NCBI GenBank assembly: GCA_945865375.1
Contig: CAMBEJ010000018.1
Coordinates: forward strand, 1 to 54,851
DNA length: 54,851 bases
Direction of reading: 5' to 3'
Source: Akkermansia muciniphila
GTDB lineage: Bacteria; Verrucomicrobiota; Verrucomicrobiia; Limisphaerales; F1-80-MAGS106
Shown: piece after piece, positions 16,534-26,262 of the stretch
Layout of the letters: each line of letters begins with the position of its first letter
Position numbering within the stretch: the stretch's first letter is position 1
Made by a program: the position numbers and the translations under genes
The notes under the pieces: model-generated
Told to the model about the DNA's origin: nothing
What the model saw: only the letters and a program-made list of their open reading frames with translations
The model's database searches: none

Positions 16534-17198
16534 GCTCCGTTGACATCAACCGAATGCACTTCCCGCTCACCACCCTGGGTTACGGCAGGAGAGCCGGGGT
16601 TTGGTTTCAAGGGTGCTCCATTCGTTGCCCGGGATGCGTGAGTCGCGACACATGGACCACGACGCCCCGCCATTCCGTGGCCGTCGCCGATGTGCTTTCA
16701 TGGCTTTTGCCCAGACTGGCGGAAGCGGATGGGTTGACGATCTCGGGAGGGGAACCCTTCGATCAACCCCAAGCGCTTCGTGCTTTGCTCCGCTCCGTCC
16801 GCACGTGTTTTGGGGGCGATATCATGGTGTACACCGGCCACACATGGAGTCGAATCCAGAGTGAACATCCCTGGGTCACGCTCGATTCGGATGCGGACGC
16901 GGTGATCAGCGAACCGTATCTTGCTGGCACTTCGGCCTCGTTAATTTGGCGCGGGTCCGACAACCAGCGATTTCACATTCTGACACCGCTGGGCTGTCAA
17001 CGTTATGGTGAAGCCGTGAACGAGCAACGTTGGCCTGAACAAAGGTCTTTCGATGTTTGCGTCGGCGAGGATGAAATCTGGATGGCGGGAATTCCACGTC
17101 CGGGGGATCTGGCGCGGCTGCAAGCCGGTTTGCGCCGTCGAGGATTCTCGTGCGCCACATCGGAGCACCCGTCCCAATCCGCCGTTTTCCGCGCATGA
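16530..17198 (+). CDS. Compact radical SAM (NrdG-like 4Fe-4S) protein
   Basis: A 222-aa protein. The start GTG 16530 overlaps the kinase stop by 4 bp (GTGA), so translation is coupled. It has the motif GCSIRCPGC (Cys 29, 33, 36: Cx3Cx2C) for a SAM-bound 4Fe-4S cluster and SGGEPF (72-77) for SAM binding. The opening HFPLTTLGYGRRAGVWFQGC and SRDTW after the cluster are like the 4Fe-4S single-cluster family related to anaerobic ribonucleotide reductase activase. There is no nrdD nearby, so activation of a glycyl radical enzyme is unlikely to be its role here. It more plausibly modifies or activates a cassette protein, but the substrate is unknown. Confidence 0.9.
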   Translation: MSSVDINRMHFPLTTLGYGRRAGVWFQGCSIRCPGCVSRDTWTTTPRHSVAVADVLSWLLPRLAEADGLTISGGEPFDQPQALRALLRSVRTCFGGDIMVYTGHTWSRIQSEHPWVTLDSDADAVISEPYLAGTSASLIWRGSDNQRFHILTPLGCQRYGEAVNEQRWPEQRSFDVCVGEDEIWMAGIPRPGDLARLQAGLRRRGFSCATSEHPSQSAVFRA

Positions 17199-17848
17199 AT
17201 GCTCCCGAGATCCAGTGTCCAATCTGCGGTGCTACCGAACCCGAAGAGAGTGTTTTGTGTGGTGCCTGCGGGGCCGCGCTCAACTGGGGGACGGGGCTGC
17301 GGTGCGGCGCGCAGCACGCACCTGCGCCATCGGGCGCTCAGGCATCCGTGGAGCCGCCTCCCGCCGTCTCAACTGGCGAACCTCCAGAGAATCGGAGAAC
17401 ACTGGTTCCGTGTTCAGGATGCGGTCACCTGAACGAGCAGTGGGCCATGTTGTGTTCTGGCTGTGCGGCACCTCTTCCGATCAGATCTGAGCAAAGCGTC
17501 GTGCCGTCCCTCCTGGATCCGGATCCGGTCCTGGTTCTTGTGATTCATGGAAAGTCCTTTCGGTGCGAGCCCGGTGACGTGTTGGGCCGCGAAGGCACGG
17601 TTGCCCGGGATGAGTTCCTGCCCGTGGGCACGGTGCATCGGCGTCATGCGCAGCTAAACGTGGACAATGGTGCGTGGTGTTTGACCTCATTGGCTTCAAC
17701 CCGCAACCTCACCGAGGTGGATGGCAAGGCCGTTTCGCAAGGTGAAAAAGTCCCTCTGCGAGGCGAGCACACAATCCGGCTCTCAACCGGATCCATGTTC
17801 AAACTCATCGTGCAGCAGACGACCCTGCAAACAGGCTTGGTCATTTGA
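17195..17848 (+). CDS. Double zinc-ribbon / FHA-domain protein
   Basis: A 217-aa protein. ATG 17195 overlaps the radical SAM stop (ATGA). It has two CxxC...CxxC zinc ribbons (Cys 8, 11, 22, 25 and Cys 73, 76, 87, 90), joined by a Pro/Ala-rich linker. A C-terminal FHA domain follows (about 108-205: FRCEPGDVLGREGTV, TVHRRHAQLNV, a degenerate core loop STRNLTEVDGK). FHA domains bind phosphothreonine, so this is the natural reader for the cassette kinase. The GRE and RRHA residues at the phosphopeptide face are present. It is the last gene of the cassette; its 3' end overlaps the convergent MFS gene by 8 bp. Confidence 0.9.
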   Translation: MNAPEIQCPICGATEPEESVLCGACGAALNWGTGLRCGAQHAPAPSGAQASVEPPPAVSTGEPPENRRTLVPCSGCGHLNEQWAMLCSGCAAPLPIRSEQSVVPSLLDPDPVLVLVIHGKSFRCEPGDVLGREGTVARDEFLPVGTVHRRHAQLNVDNGAWCLTSLASTRNLTEVDGKAVSQGEKVPLRGEHTIRLSTGSMFKLIVQQTTLQTGLVI

Positions 17849-19397
17849 CGAGAGCCTGGTCAACAATGGTTCCCTCAGGTTTCAGGAGCAGCCAGAACAC
17901 AGCGCCGACCACGTAGAGAGCACCAAAGACGAGGACCACCGCGTCCCAGCCCCCGAAGCGCGTGAGCAACCAGGGCACGGCGATCGGGAAAGCCCACGCG
18001 CCGAAGTTGCCCATCATGTTCATCGTGGCATTGACCGTGGCCACCTGCGCTCCGCCCATATCGATCGTGATGGTGTAGGCGCATGGGGCCGCGAGGGCCG
18101 CGAAGAGCGAACCCGCGCTGATGACGAGAACCGCTGCCAGCGCGTCGTCGAGCACCAGAGACCAGAAAATCAGGCCTGCGCATACGAAAAGGCACAGCGC
18201 CGCCAGCCAGCGGCGCGACACGTCACGGCTGCCAGTTCTCTTGAGCAACCAGTCGGACAAGGCTCCTCCCAACACCCCGCCCACCACGACCGCGAGCAGC
18301 GGCAGCATGTTGAGAAAGCCCGACTTGGCGACGCTCACGCCGCGTGTTTCCTGCAAGTAAGTAGCAAACCAGCTCGTGAAGAACATGTAACCCGCGGCGC
18401 GGAACGCCTGTTGCGCGCAAATCCACCACAACGCCGGGCTAGAGAAAAGTGCGAGCCATGGTGTGGGGACCGCGGCCTTGCGGCCTTCTGCTGCGCCCAG
18501 CACAGGCTCATTCTGTGCCGCTGCTGCCAACGAATTGGGTTGAGCCAAGGATGGGCGGATTGTCCTGCCGGAGCCGGACACAGACCCGTCGATCAACGGC
18601 TTTGCCGCTCGCGCAGAGGGGCTCGCCTTACCCAAGCTGTCGCTTGATCCAGCGGCAGTGGCTCCTGGCGTCGGATCTCCATGGATCAGATGGAGCTCCG
18701 CCTCATTCACGGACCCGTGTTCTTCCGGATCGTCGCGGAACCATCTCCAGAAACACGCGGCCCACACGAACCCTGGAAGAGAGAAAATCAGGAACGTCAG
18801 CCGCCAATTCCAGCCAGGAGCGACGCGCGGTTCCAACGATTCGAGAAGGACCCCCGTGAGCCACGCGCACAGCGCGCCTCCAACGGACATGCAACTGCCG
18901 AGCGACCCTGTGGCGAAGGCTCGTCCAGTCTTCGGAAACCACTTTGCGACCGTGACTGTGGCAGCCGGAAAAAGCCCCGCCTGGGCCATGCCTTGCACCA
19001 CACGAGCAGCGATGACTCCCCCTACCGTGCCTGCAAACGACGTCAGCGCCGTGGCGACGGACCACAGGATCGCAAACAGCGGGAGGGCGCGCCGGGACCC
19101 GGTGTGCTGCGCAAATTGCGCCGCAGGGATCTGGCACAGCGCATAGCTGAAAAAAAATGCGCTCATGAGCCATCCAGACTGCTCCTTCGTCAGCCCGAGG
19201 TCCCCCCGAACCGTGCTCTCGGCCACGGCGATGGCGTTGCGGCTCACATAAGCGAGCGCGGCCGCGATGCAAAGCCAGGCAAGAACCAGGAAACGTGTCT
19301 TCGTCGGGCCGGCAAAGCTGGAGTTGGAGCTTGGATTTCTAATGGGCGGCTTTTGATTCAGAAACTCGGATTCATGGGTGTCGCGGCGTCTGTTCAA
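17841..19397 (-). CDS. MFS transporter, anion:cation symporter-like
   Basis: A 518-aa integral membrane protein with about 12 predicted helices. Early parts read FLVLAWLCIAAALAYVSRNAIAVAE and GWLMSAFFFSYALCQIPAAQFAQHTGSRRA, the usual layout of ACS-type MFS permeases for organic acids and sugar phosphates. The central cytoplasmic loop is unusually long, about 80 residues of low-complexity Ala/Ser/Pro sequence (GATAAGSSDSLGKAS onward). The only start in frame before the first helix is TTG 19397. It precedes, on the same strand, nothing recognisable, and lies just downstream of the DapA-like aldolase gene (53-bp gap), so the two probably form a transport/catabolism pair. Confidence 0.9.
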   Translation of the reverse strand: MNRRRDTHESEFLNQKPPIRNPSSNSSFAGPTKTRFLVLAWLCIAAALAYVSRNAIAVAESTVRGDLGLTKEQSGWLMSAFFFSYALCQIPAAQFAQHTGSRRALPLFAILWSVATALTSFAGTVGGVIAARVVQGMAQAGLFPAATVTVAKWFPKTGRAFATGSLGSCMSVGGALCAWLTGVLLESLEPRVAPGWNWRLTFLIFSLPGFVWAACFWRWFRDDPEEHGSVNEAELHLIHGDPTPGATAAGSSDSLGKASPSARAAKPLIDGSVSGSGRTIRPSLAQPNSLAAAAQNEPVLGAAEGRKAAVPTPWLALFSSPALWWICAQQAFRAAGYMFFTSWFATYLQETRGVSVAKSGFLNMLPLLAVVVGGVLGGALSDWLLKRTGSRDVSRRWLAALCLFVCAGLIFWSLVLDDALAAVLVISAGSLFAALAAPCAYTITIDMGGAQVATVNATMNMMGNFGAWAFPIAVPWLLTRFGGWDAVVLVFGALYVVGAVFWLLLKPEGTIVDQALVK

Positions 19398-19450
19398 CAG
19401 ACCTAATCAGCGCAGTCAAACCTCAAACATCGACTCTTATTCAGAATCTT

Positions 19451-20362
19451 TCAGCCTGCCGCGTCCATCAGCCGATCGAAAAGCCGGTCCACCTCCCTTC
19501 GGGTTTCTTCATCGAGCCGGAAACCGACAGGACCTCGGACAATCGTATTCTTGAACACCGACTGACGCACCAGCAAATGTTTCTCGACCGCGAGGAAGGC
19601 ATCCAGGCTCGTCTGCATGGAGATCAACGCCGCGAGTGGTCCGTGGATCCGGTCGGCTTTCGCCGTGTTATCGGCGTGCAGCGCGAGCCAAAGCGGCACG
19701 ATCGCGCGGATGAGATCCGCCCCGGGCATCGTGCCCACGATCCCGCGATGAAAGGAATCGACGAGCGCCATGCCGCCGGTCCCCTCAAAAACCCCGGCAC
19801 GACCTTCCGTGGCATCGCGGAGTTCGGACAGTTTCGGGCCGATGGGGGAGGCTTCGGGCTTGTAGAGCACCCGGTCGGGGCCGAACTCGGCGAGGAGCCG
19901 GGCCTGCATCTCGATGGGCATCGGCTTGCCGACGTACCCGCTTGCATCCTGGACGATAACGGGAACCCGAACTGACTGAAGAATGCGTGTGTAGTAACCG
20001 ACCAACTCGTTCTCGCCGATGCCGACGGACACAGGAGGGATGGCCATCACCGCATCAGCACCGCAAGCCTCAGCGTGCTTGGCAAAGCGCTCAGCAAGCC
20101 GGGTGGATTCCGCCCCGACGCTGATGACGACTACCCCGCGGGCGCGCCCGAATCCGCACGCGGCCTCGGCCAGCACCTCACGCTCCTCGCTGGAAAGGCG
20201 CAATACCTCCGACACCATCGCCATGACGATCCCGTCGGCACCGTGATCATACAGCCATTCGATTTCCTTTTCCAACGTGCCCAGGTCAAGCGTCTCATCG
20301 GCGTGGTAAGGGGTCTGAAAAACCGGCAGCACGCCGCGCAACTTGGGTCGGGATGAACTCAT
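19451..20362 (-). CDS. Dihydrodipicolinate synthase / N-acetylneuraminate lyase family aldolase
   Basis: A 303-aa class I aldolase of the DapA/NanA superfamily. ATG at 20362 gives MSSSRPKLRGVLPVFQTPYHADETLD, matching the family's N-terminus. The Schiff-base lysine is in VLYKPEASPIG. The GADGIVMAMVSEVLRLSSEER stretch replaces the usual GTTGE block, so it is probably not lysine-biosynthetic dapA but a catabolic 2-keto-acid aldolase; the substrate is unknown. The frame stays open far upstream, over the antisense of the PSD1 gene, but that extension is not credible. It is co-oriented with the MFS gene that follows and divergent from the PSD1/DUF1501 pair. Confidence 0.9.
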   Translation of the reverse strand: MSSSRPKLRGVLPVFQTPYHADETLDLGTLEKEIEWLYDHGADGIVMAMVSEVLRLSSEEREVLAEAACGFGRARGVVVISVGAESTRLAERFAKHAEACGADAVMAIPPVSVGIGENELVGYYTRILQSVRVPVIVQDASGYVGKPMPIEMQARLLAEFGPDRVLYKPEASPIGPKLSELRDATEGRAGVFEGTGGMALVDSFHRGIVGTMPGADLIRAIVPLWLALHADNTAKADRIHGPLAALISMQTSLDAFLAVEKHLLVRQSVFKNTIVRGPVGFRLDEETRREVDRLFDRLMDAAG

Positions 20363-20647
20363 GGGCTGATAGGTGTTTAGCAACAATGAGGGGGAAGGCA
20401 AGACCCGTCGCCAACCTGCGCCCTCGTCTGCACCCTGTTCAGCGGACGGAGGTAAACATCGAACTCCTCCCCAACCGACACCCTGTGAATGCACGTAGCC
20501 GGGCTGTGGAACTACTAAACAGCTTGCCCCATCGGCTTCGGCGGCGCAAACTGCTTTCAAATGAACGTCCCCGCAAAGGCACAGCTCTCTTTCTCTGGAG
20601 CGTCGCAAAGGCAGATTCTTATCAGTTGTTGGATTCATTTGTCCCCG
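20363..20647. other. Divergent intergenic region
   Basis: This 285-bp gap separates the minus-strand aldolase gene from the plus-strand PSD1 gene and should carry promoters for both. I could not identify a confident -35/-10 pair. No further gene is supported. Confidence 0.4.
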
Positions 20648-23600
20648 ATGAAAACTCGTGTTCTCCGCGCTCTGTCGGTGGCCTTGGCCTGCGTGGTGTC
20701 CGCCGCCACCGCAGTGGCGGTTGCCCCACTGCCGCCCGCCGCGACAACCAAGGTCGGCTTCGAGAAAGATATCGCCCCGATCTTCGAACGGTCGTGCTTG
20801 AACTGCCACGGGCCGAAGCGCACCGAAAACGGCCTGCGGCTCGATAGCGCCGACGGGGCGCGCAAGGGCGGCGATCACGGGCCCTCCTTCGTCGTCGGCC
20901 AGAGCGCGGGGTCGCTGCTGGTGCAGGTGACGGCAGGCGTCCATCCAGAGCTCGCACAGATGCCGAAGAAGGGTGACAAGCTCACACCCGAGCAGGTCGG
21001 CCTGCTGCGCGCCTGGATCGACCAGGGTGCCGATTGGCCAACCACCACGAAGGAGGACCGGGCGGCGCACCATTGGGCTTTCAAGGCTCCCGTGAAACCA
21101 CCCGAGCCTTCTGTAAAGAACGCTCAGTGGGCGAAGACTCCCCTCGACAAGTTCATCCTCGCCAGGCTCGAACAGGACGGGCTCAAGCCTTCGCCCGAGA
21201 CCGACAAGACCACCCTGTTGCGACGGCTCCACTTCGACCTCATCGGGTTGCCGCCGACACCGGACGAGGTCGACGCCTTCCTCGCCGACAAGTCGGCTGG
21301 TGCCTCTGGGAACGTCGTCGAGAAGCTGCTCAAGTCCCCGCATTACGGCGAACGCTGGGGCCGCCACTGGCTCGACGCGGCGCGCTACGCCGACTCGGAC
21401 GGCTTCGAGAAGGACAAGGCGCGCTTCATCTGGAGCTACCGCGACTGGGTGGTAAACGCCCTGAACCGCGACCTGCCCTACGATCAGTTCGTCATCGCGC
21501 AATTAGCTGGCGACCAGTTGCCGAACCCAGGGCCGGACGACCTCGTCGCGACCGGGTTCCTCCGCAACTCGATGCTCAACGAGGAAGGCGGCGCGGACCC
21601 CGAGCAATTCCGCATGGATGCGATGTTCGACCGCATGGATTGCATCGGCAAAAGCGTCCTCGGCCTGACCATCCAGTGCGCGCAGTGCCACGCGCACAAG
21701 TTCGACCCGATCCAACAGGAGGAATACTACCGGCTCTTCGCCTTCCTGAACAATGACCACGAGTCATCGCACGTGGCCTACACACCAGCCGAGCAGATGA
21801 AGCGCGCCGACCTCCTGCGCCAGATGCGGGACCTGGAGGAAGGGCTCCGCCATACAACGCCTGGATGGGAAGATCGCTTGGCGAAGTGGGAGGATTCCGT
21901 GAAGGACGACCAGCCCGCGTGGCAGGTCGTATCGATTGCGCATGTCGGTGAACGCGGTGAACGCTTCTACGATTACCCCGACGGCTCCATCCGCGCGGCG
22001 AGCTACGCCCCGACTCAGTGGACGGCGAACTTCCGCGGCACGAACGCGCTCGCGTCCATCGGCGCGTTCCGCTTCGAGCAGATCACCGACCCCAACCTTC
22101 CGTGCGGCGGCCCGGGCCGGTCCATCTGGGGCATGTCCGCGCTGAGCGAGTTCAAGGTCGAGGCGGCAGATCTGAAGAACCCGACGAACAAGATCACCGT
22201 GAAGTTCGTGAAGGCGACGGCGGACTTCGCCAACGCGGAGAAGGCGTTAGAGCCGGAGTTCCAGTCCGACTCCCGGAAGAAGAAGGACGGGGCTGACAAG
22301 CGTCACTACGGGCCGGTGGCGGCCGCCATCGACGGCAAGGAGGATACGGCGTGGGGCATCGACGCCGGGCCGGGCCGCCGCAACGTGCCGCGCAAGGCGG
22401 TCTTCATCACGGAGACGCCGTTGAGGTTCACCAACGGGGTCGTGCTGCACTTCGGGCTGGTGCAGAGACACGGCGGCGACAACTCGGACGACAACCAGAC
22501 CCACAACCTTGGTCGTTTCCGCCTGAGCGTGTGCGCCGATACGAACGCCGTGGCCGATCCTTTACCGACAACTGTGCGCGAGGTGCTCAAGACGCCGCGC
22601 GGGCAGCGCTCGCCCGCGCAGATCGCCACTGTGTTCAGCCATTGGCGGGCGGCCGTCCCGGAGTTCAAGGATGTGAACGGCAAGATCGAGGCGCTCTGGA
22701 AACAGTGGCCCGAAGGCGCGCCTTCGTCCGTGCTGGTCGCTCGCAAAGCGACCGGCCCCGGTGACGAGATGCGGCCGACCCATCTTCTCAAGCGCGGCGA
22801 CTGGCTGAACCCCGGCAAAGCGGTCAGCCCCGGCGTGCCGGCGTTCTTGCATCCATTGCCGGAGGGGGCCGACGGCTCGCGGCTGACGTTCGCTAGATGG
22901 CTCGTGGACAAACGCTCACCGACCACGGCGCGCGTCCTTGTGAACCGGTTCTGGCAATCCTACTTTGGGACCGGCCTAGTCGAGACGCCGGAGGACTTCG
23001 GCCTGCAAAGCCCCGCGCCGAGCCATCCCGAGCTGCTCGACTGGCTCGCGTGCGAGTTCATGGAGCCAACGTCCGGAGTTCACAGTTCAAAGCCCAAAGC
23101 CCAAAGTTGGTCCCTCAAGCACCTTCACCGGCTCATAGTAAGCTCGGCGGCCTACCGGCAATCGTCGCATGTCACACCGGAGCTCTATACCAAGGACCAA
23201 TACAACCGCCTCCTCGCCCGTGGACCTCGATTCCGGGTCGAGGGCGAGATTGTCCGCGACGTGGCGCTCGCTGCCAGCGGGATGCTGAACCCAGTTCTCG
23301 GCGGCCCGAGCGTCCAGCCGCCCGCGCCGGCCTTCCTGTTCATGCCGCCCTCCTCCTATGGCCCGAAGACCTGGAACGAAGCGCAGGGCGCCGATCGCTA
23401 CCGCCGCGGCCTCTACACGTTCCGCTACCGCTCGGTGCCGTATCCGTTCCTCACGGCTTTCGACGCGCCCAACGGTGACTTCTCGTGCGTCCGCCGCACC
23501 CAGTCCAACACGCCGCTCCAAGCGCTCATGACGCTGAACGAGACCGTCGCTATGGAATGCGCCCAAGGCCTCGCCGCGAAGACTCTCGCCGAAGGTGGCA

Positions 23601-23863
23601 AATCCGACGATGCTCGCCTCACCTACGCGTTCCGCCGTGTGCTCTCGCGACCGCCGACGGCGGATGAGCGCGCCGAGCTGAAAGGGTTGCTCAACCGCCA
23701 GAAGCGGCGCATTGCCGAGGGCTGGGTGAACCCCTTCGAACTCGCCACCGGCAAGAACGAGCTGCCGAAGCTCTCGGCCGGTTCCACGCCCGCGCAGCTC
23801 GCGGCCTACACGGCGGTGAGCCGCGTCCTGCTGAACCTCGACGAAGCCATCACCAAAGAATAA
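20648..23863 (+). CDS. PSD1 cytochrome c / DUF1549 / DUF1553 protein
   Basis: A 1071-aa exported protein. ATG 20648 gives the signal [19 protein letters not shown]; an in-frame ATG at 20561 would bury it. An N-terminal planctomycete cytochrome c (PSD1) domain with haem motif CLNCH is followed by DUF1549 ([36 protein letters not shown], and a CAQCH motif) and a C-terminal DUF1553 ([33 protein letters not shown]). A discoidin-like middle is possible ([12 protein letters not shown]). The family is abundant in Planctomycetota/Verrucomicrobiota and almost always paired with DUF1501, as here 4 bp downstream. The function is unproven; a periplasmic redox role in glycan use is the usual proposal. Confidence 0.94.
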   Translation: MKTRVLRALSVALACVVSAATAVAVAPLPPAATTKVGFEKDIAPIFERSCLNCHGPKRTENGLRLDSADGARKGGDHGPSFVVGQSAGSLLVQVTAGVHPELAQMPKKGDKLTPEQVGLLRAWIDQGADWPTTTKEDRAAHHWAFKAPVKPPEPSVKNAQWAKTPLDKFILARLEQDGLKPSPETDKTTLLRRLHFDLIGLPPTPDEVDAFLADKSAGASGNVVEKLLKSPHYGERWGRHWLDAARYADSDGFEKDKARFIWSYRDWVVNALNRDLPYDQFVIAQLAGDQLPNPGPDDLVATGFLRNSMLNEEGGADPEQFRMDAMFDRMDCIGKSVLGLTIQCAQCHAHKFDPIQQEEYYRLFAFLNNDHESSHVAYTPAEQMKRADLLRQMRDLEEGLRHTTPGWEDRLAKWEDSVKDDQPAWQVVSIAHVGERGERFYDYPDGSIRAASYAPTQWTANFRGTNALASIGAFRFEQITDPNLPCGGPGRSIWGMSALSEFKVEAADLKNPTNKITVKFVKATADFANAEKALEPEFQSDSRKKKDGADKRHYGPVAAAIDGKEDTAWGIDAGPGRRNVPRKAVFITETPLRFTNGVVLHFGLVQRHGGDNSDDNQTHNLGRFRLSVCADTNAVADPLPTTVREVLKTPRGQRSPAQIATVFSHWRAAVPEFKDVNGKIEALWKQWPEGAPSSVLVARKATGPGDEMRPTHLLKRGDWLNPGKAVSPGVPAFLHPLPEGADGSRLTFARWLVDKRSPTTARVLVNRFWQSYFGTGLVETPEDFGLQSPAPSHPELLDWLACEFMEPTSGVHSSKPKAQSWSLKHLHRLIVSSAAYRQSSHVTPELYTKDQYNRLLARGPRFRVEGEIVRDVALAASGMLNPVLGGPSVQPPAPAFLFMPPSSYGPKTWNEAQGADRYRRGLYTFRYRSVPYPFLTAFDAPNGDFSCVRRTQSNTPLQALMTLNETVAMECAQGLAAKTLAEGGKSDDARLTYAFRRVLSRPPTADERAELKGLLNRQKRRIAEGWVNPFELATGKNELPKLSAGSTPAQLAAYTAVSRVLLNLDEAITKE
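23078..23110 (+). repeat. Short tandem CAAAGCC-type repeat inside the PSD1 gene
   Basis: The sequence CAAAGCCCAAAGCCCAAAG (within 23088-23106) is a 7-bp tandem repeat. It lies in frame in the PSD1 coding region, between FMEP and [10 protein letters not shown], and adds Ser/Lys/Pro/Gln residues. It looks like a small insertion tolerated in a surface loop. Confidence 0.45.
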
Positions 23864-23867
23864 TCCT

Positions 23868-25325
23868 ATGAGCCGCCTGACCCACATTCAGCACGCCATC
23901 GAGGAAGAACGCCGCGCCCTCTCCCGCCGCTGGTTCTTCAAGGACTGCGGCGTCGGCCTCGGCACCATCGCCCTGCATTCGCTGCTCAGCGATAAGCTTG
24001 TGGCCGCGGGTGCCAAGCCGTCGGCGTCCGTCCTGGCGGATCCGATGGCGCCGAAGCAGGGCCACTTCGCCGGCAAGGCCAAGCGCGTCATTTACCTTTT
24101 CATGGCGGGCGCGCCGAGCCATCTGGAGCTCTTCGACAACAAGCCGCAGCTCACCCAGTTCAACGGCACCCTGCCGCCCGCCGAACTGCTCAAGGGCTAC
24201 CGCGCCGCCTTCATCAACCCCGACGCCACGCTGCTCGGGCCGAAGTTCGCGTTTAAGAAGCACGGCAAGAGCGGCATGGAGCTGGGTGAGTTGCTGCCGC
24301 ATCTCGGCGGCGTGGCGGACGACATCACGCTCATCAAGTCCATGCAGACCGACGCGTTCAACCACGCCCCGGCGCAGATCATGATGAACACCGGTTCGCA
24401 ACAGTTCGGCCGTCCCAGCTTCGGTGCGTGGACCACCTACGGCCTCGGCTGCGAGTCGCAGGACCTCCCCGCCTACGTCGTCTTCAGCACGGGAGGCAAG
24501 GGATCCAGCGGCGGGGCCTCGAACTGGGGTGCCGGCTTCCTCCCCACCCAGCACGGCGGCACGCTGTTCCGCACCGGCGGCGACCCCGTGCTCTATCTCG
24601 GCAACCCCAAGGGCGTGGACGACGAGCTGCAGCGTGATTCGCTGACCACCTTGAACCGGCTCAACGCCAAACGCCTCGCCACCGTCGGCGACCCCGAGAT
24701 CGCGGCTCGCATCAGCGCCTTCGAGATGGCCTACCGGATGCAGCACGTCGCGCCCGAGGTCATGGACATCAGCAAGGAGTCCAAGGAGACGCAGGAGCTT
24801 TACGGCGCGGAACCCGGCAAACCGACCTACGCCAACGCCTGCCTGCTCGCGCGCCGGCTCATCGAAAAGGGCGTGCGCTTCGTCCAGATCTTCCACGAAT
24901 CGTGGGATCAGCACAGCAACCTCAAGGCCGACCTCAAACGCAACTGCGAGGTCACCGATCGCGCCAGCGCCGCGCTGGTGAAGGATCTCAAGCAGCGCAA
25001 CCTGCTGGAGGACACCATCGTCGTCTGGGGCGGCGAGTTCGGCCGCACACCGATGGTGCAGGGCGGCGACGACGGCCGGGACCATCATCCGAACGGCTTC
25101 AGCTACTGGGTTGCCGGCGGCGGCTTCAAGCCGGGCCTCTCCTGGGGCGAGACCGACGAGCTGGGCTTCAACGCCGTGAAGGACAAGGTCCACGTCCACG
25201 ACTTCCACGCCACGCTCCTGCACCAGCTTGGCTTCGACCACCAGCGGCTCACCTACCGCTTCCAAGGCCGCGATTTCCGCCTCACAGACGTTCATGGCGA
25301 AGCGGTGAAGGGGTTGCTGGCGTAG
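23868..25325 (+). CDS. Tat-exported DUF1501 protein
   Basis: A 485-aa protein. The N-terminus has a twin-arginine motif ([18 protein letters not shown], about residues 19-36), indicating folded export by Tat. The body is DUF1501 (sulfatase/alkaline-phosphatase-like superfamily): [65 protein letters not shown] and [19 protein letters not shown]. The conserved Asp/His residues suggest a metal centre. It starts 4 bp after the PSD1 stop and is certainly co-transcribed with it. Substrate and reaction are unknown for the family. Confidence 0.94.
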   Translation: MSRLTHIQHAIEEERRALSRRWFFKDCGVGLGTIALHSLLSDKLVAAGAKPSASVLADPMAPKQGHFAGKAKRVIYLFMAGAPSHLELFDNKPQLTQFNGTLPPAELLKGYRAAFINPDATLLGPKFAFKKHGKSGMELGELLPHLGGVADDITLIKSMQTDAFNHAPAQIMMNTGSQQFGRPSFGAWTTYGLGCESQDLPAYVVFSTGGKGSSGGASNWGAGFLPTQHGGTLFRTGGDPVLYLGNPKGVDDELQRDSLTTLNRLNAKRLATVGDPEIAARISAFEMAYRMQHVAPEVMDISKESKETQELYGAEPGKPTYANACLLARRLIEKGVRFVQIFHESWDQHSNLKADLKRNCEVTDRASAALVKDLKQRNLLEDTIVVWGGEFGRTPMVQGGDDGRDHHPNGFSYWVAGGGFKPGLSWGETDELGFNAVKDKVHVHDFHATLLHQLGFDHQRLTYRFQGRDFRLTDVHGEAVKGLLA

Positions 25326-25480
25326 GTATTGCGGTGAGCGAGATGTTCCGGAATTGGAGATGATCCCCCCCGGAGGTGAACTCGGATGGTTCTTCACGGG
25401 GACGTCGAAGATTACGAGATTCCGAATGCTCTCAAACGTTGCTATGGCGTTTTCAATCCGACCACACTACTGTTCACCCC

Positions 25481-26218
25481 ATGTCATTCGATGACACCGA
25501 TTTCATCGACCGCGAGTTTCAGGCATCGGCTCCGACCTCGTATGCGCCTCCGTCTCCCGAGGCCGTTGCGGGGGCAGTGTCAGGCCCGTCCATGTCGACG
25601 CCATCCCACGGTGCCACGCGCCGCCCGCCGACTCGCGAGGAACTCGAGACCAAAGTCAGCGAGACACAGAGCAAGCTGAGCGATTTGCGGCGGGCTCAGG
25701 AGGAGTTGGAGCGCGAACGCGCGGCGCTTGAGGAATCTCGCCGTCGAAGAATCGAGTTTCAAACCGGTCGCGAGGAGATGGTGCATCAGCTCACGCGGGG
25801 GATAACGACGCTTGAGGAGTCTGAATTCGCGGCCCGCCAGGAAGCGGAACAGATGAGCCGGTCGCTCTCCGGGCTTCGCGATGGCCTAGCCAAAGTGCAA
25901 TCGATCCATGAAGACCAGTGGACGGCGGGAAATTGGAGCCAGGAACTGACGCGCGCTCTGACGCTCGTGGACAACGCCCGCATGGAATGGAACACGGCAC
26001 GCATCAAATGGCCCCGGCTCAGCAACGCGCCGCAGGCGGGGCCGGCGCCGCCTGCCGGAGGTGTGGCAGCTCCAGCCTTCCCGCCAAAAGGATTGCCATG
26101 GGAAAGGAAACGTTTTCTGGAGCTGACCCAACTGGGGTTGGCCTTCACATGGCCGGTGCTGGTGACGGGGGTCGTGGTCATCGTGCTGCTGGGCGCTCTG
26201 CTGGCGCGAGGCAGGTAA
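25481..26218 (+). CDS. Coiled-coil protein with C-terminal membrane anchor
   Basis: A 245-aa protein of no recognised family. ATG 25481 (MSFDDTDFIDREFQ) was chosen over an upstream in-frame start that would read through an obvious spacer. Residues about 55-160 are a long coiled coil (REELETKVSETQSKLSDLRR, RAQEELERERAALEESRRRR). The last 25 residues are one transmembrane helix (FTWPVLVTGVVVIVLLGALLA) with a short basic tail. This layout is a tail-anchored cytoplasmic rod. The next gene encodes a smaller protein of the same kind, 44 bp downstream, so the two may form one complex. Confidence 0.8.
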   Translation: MSFDDTDFIDREFQASAPTSYAPPSPEAVAGAVSGPSMSTPSHGATRRPPTREELETKVSETQSKLSDLRRAQEELERERAALEESRRRRIEFQTGREEMVHQLTRGITTLEESEFAARQEAEQMSRSLSGLRDGLAKVQSIHEDQWTAGNWSQELTRALTLVDNARMEWNTARIKWPRLSNAPQAGPAPPAGGVAAPAFPPKGLPWERKRFLELTQLGLAFTWPVLVTGVVVIVLLGALLARGR

Positions 26219-26262
26219 TCCCGAGCCAGACGAACGATTTGGCAAGCCCCTTCCCAGAAGTC

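Noticed and set aside
20363..21502. Long N-terminal extension of the minus-strand aldolase frame
   Set aside because: It runs antisense through the well-supported PSD1 gene, and the DapA family start is at 20362.
23850..25397. 515-codon open frame on the minus strand
   Set aside because: It is antisense to DUF1501, has Val/Gly/Ala/Glu-biased composition and no family motif; it is a shadow of GC-rich codon use.
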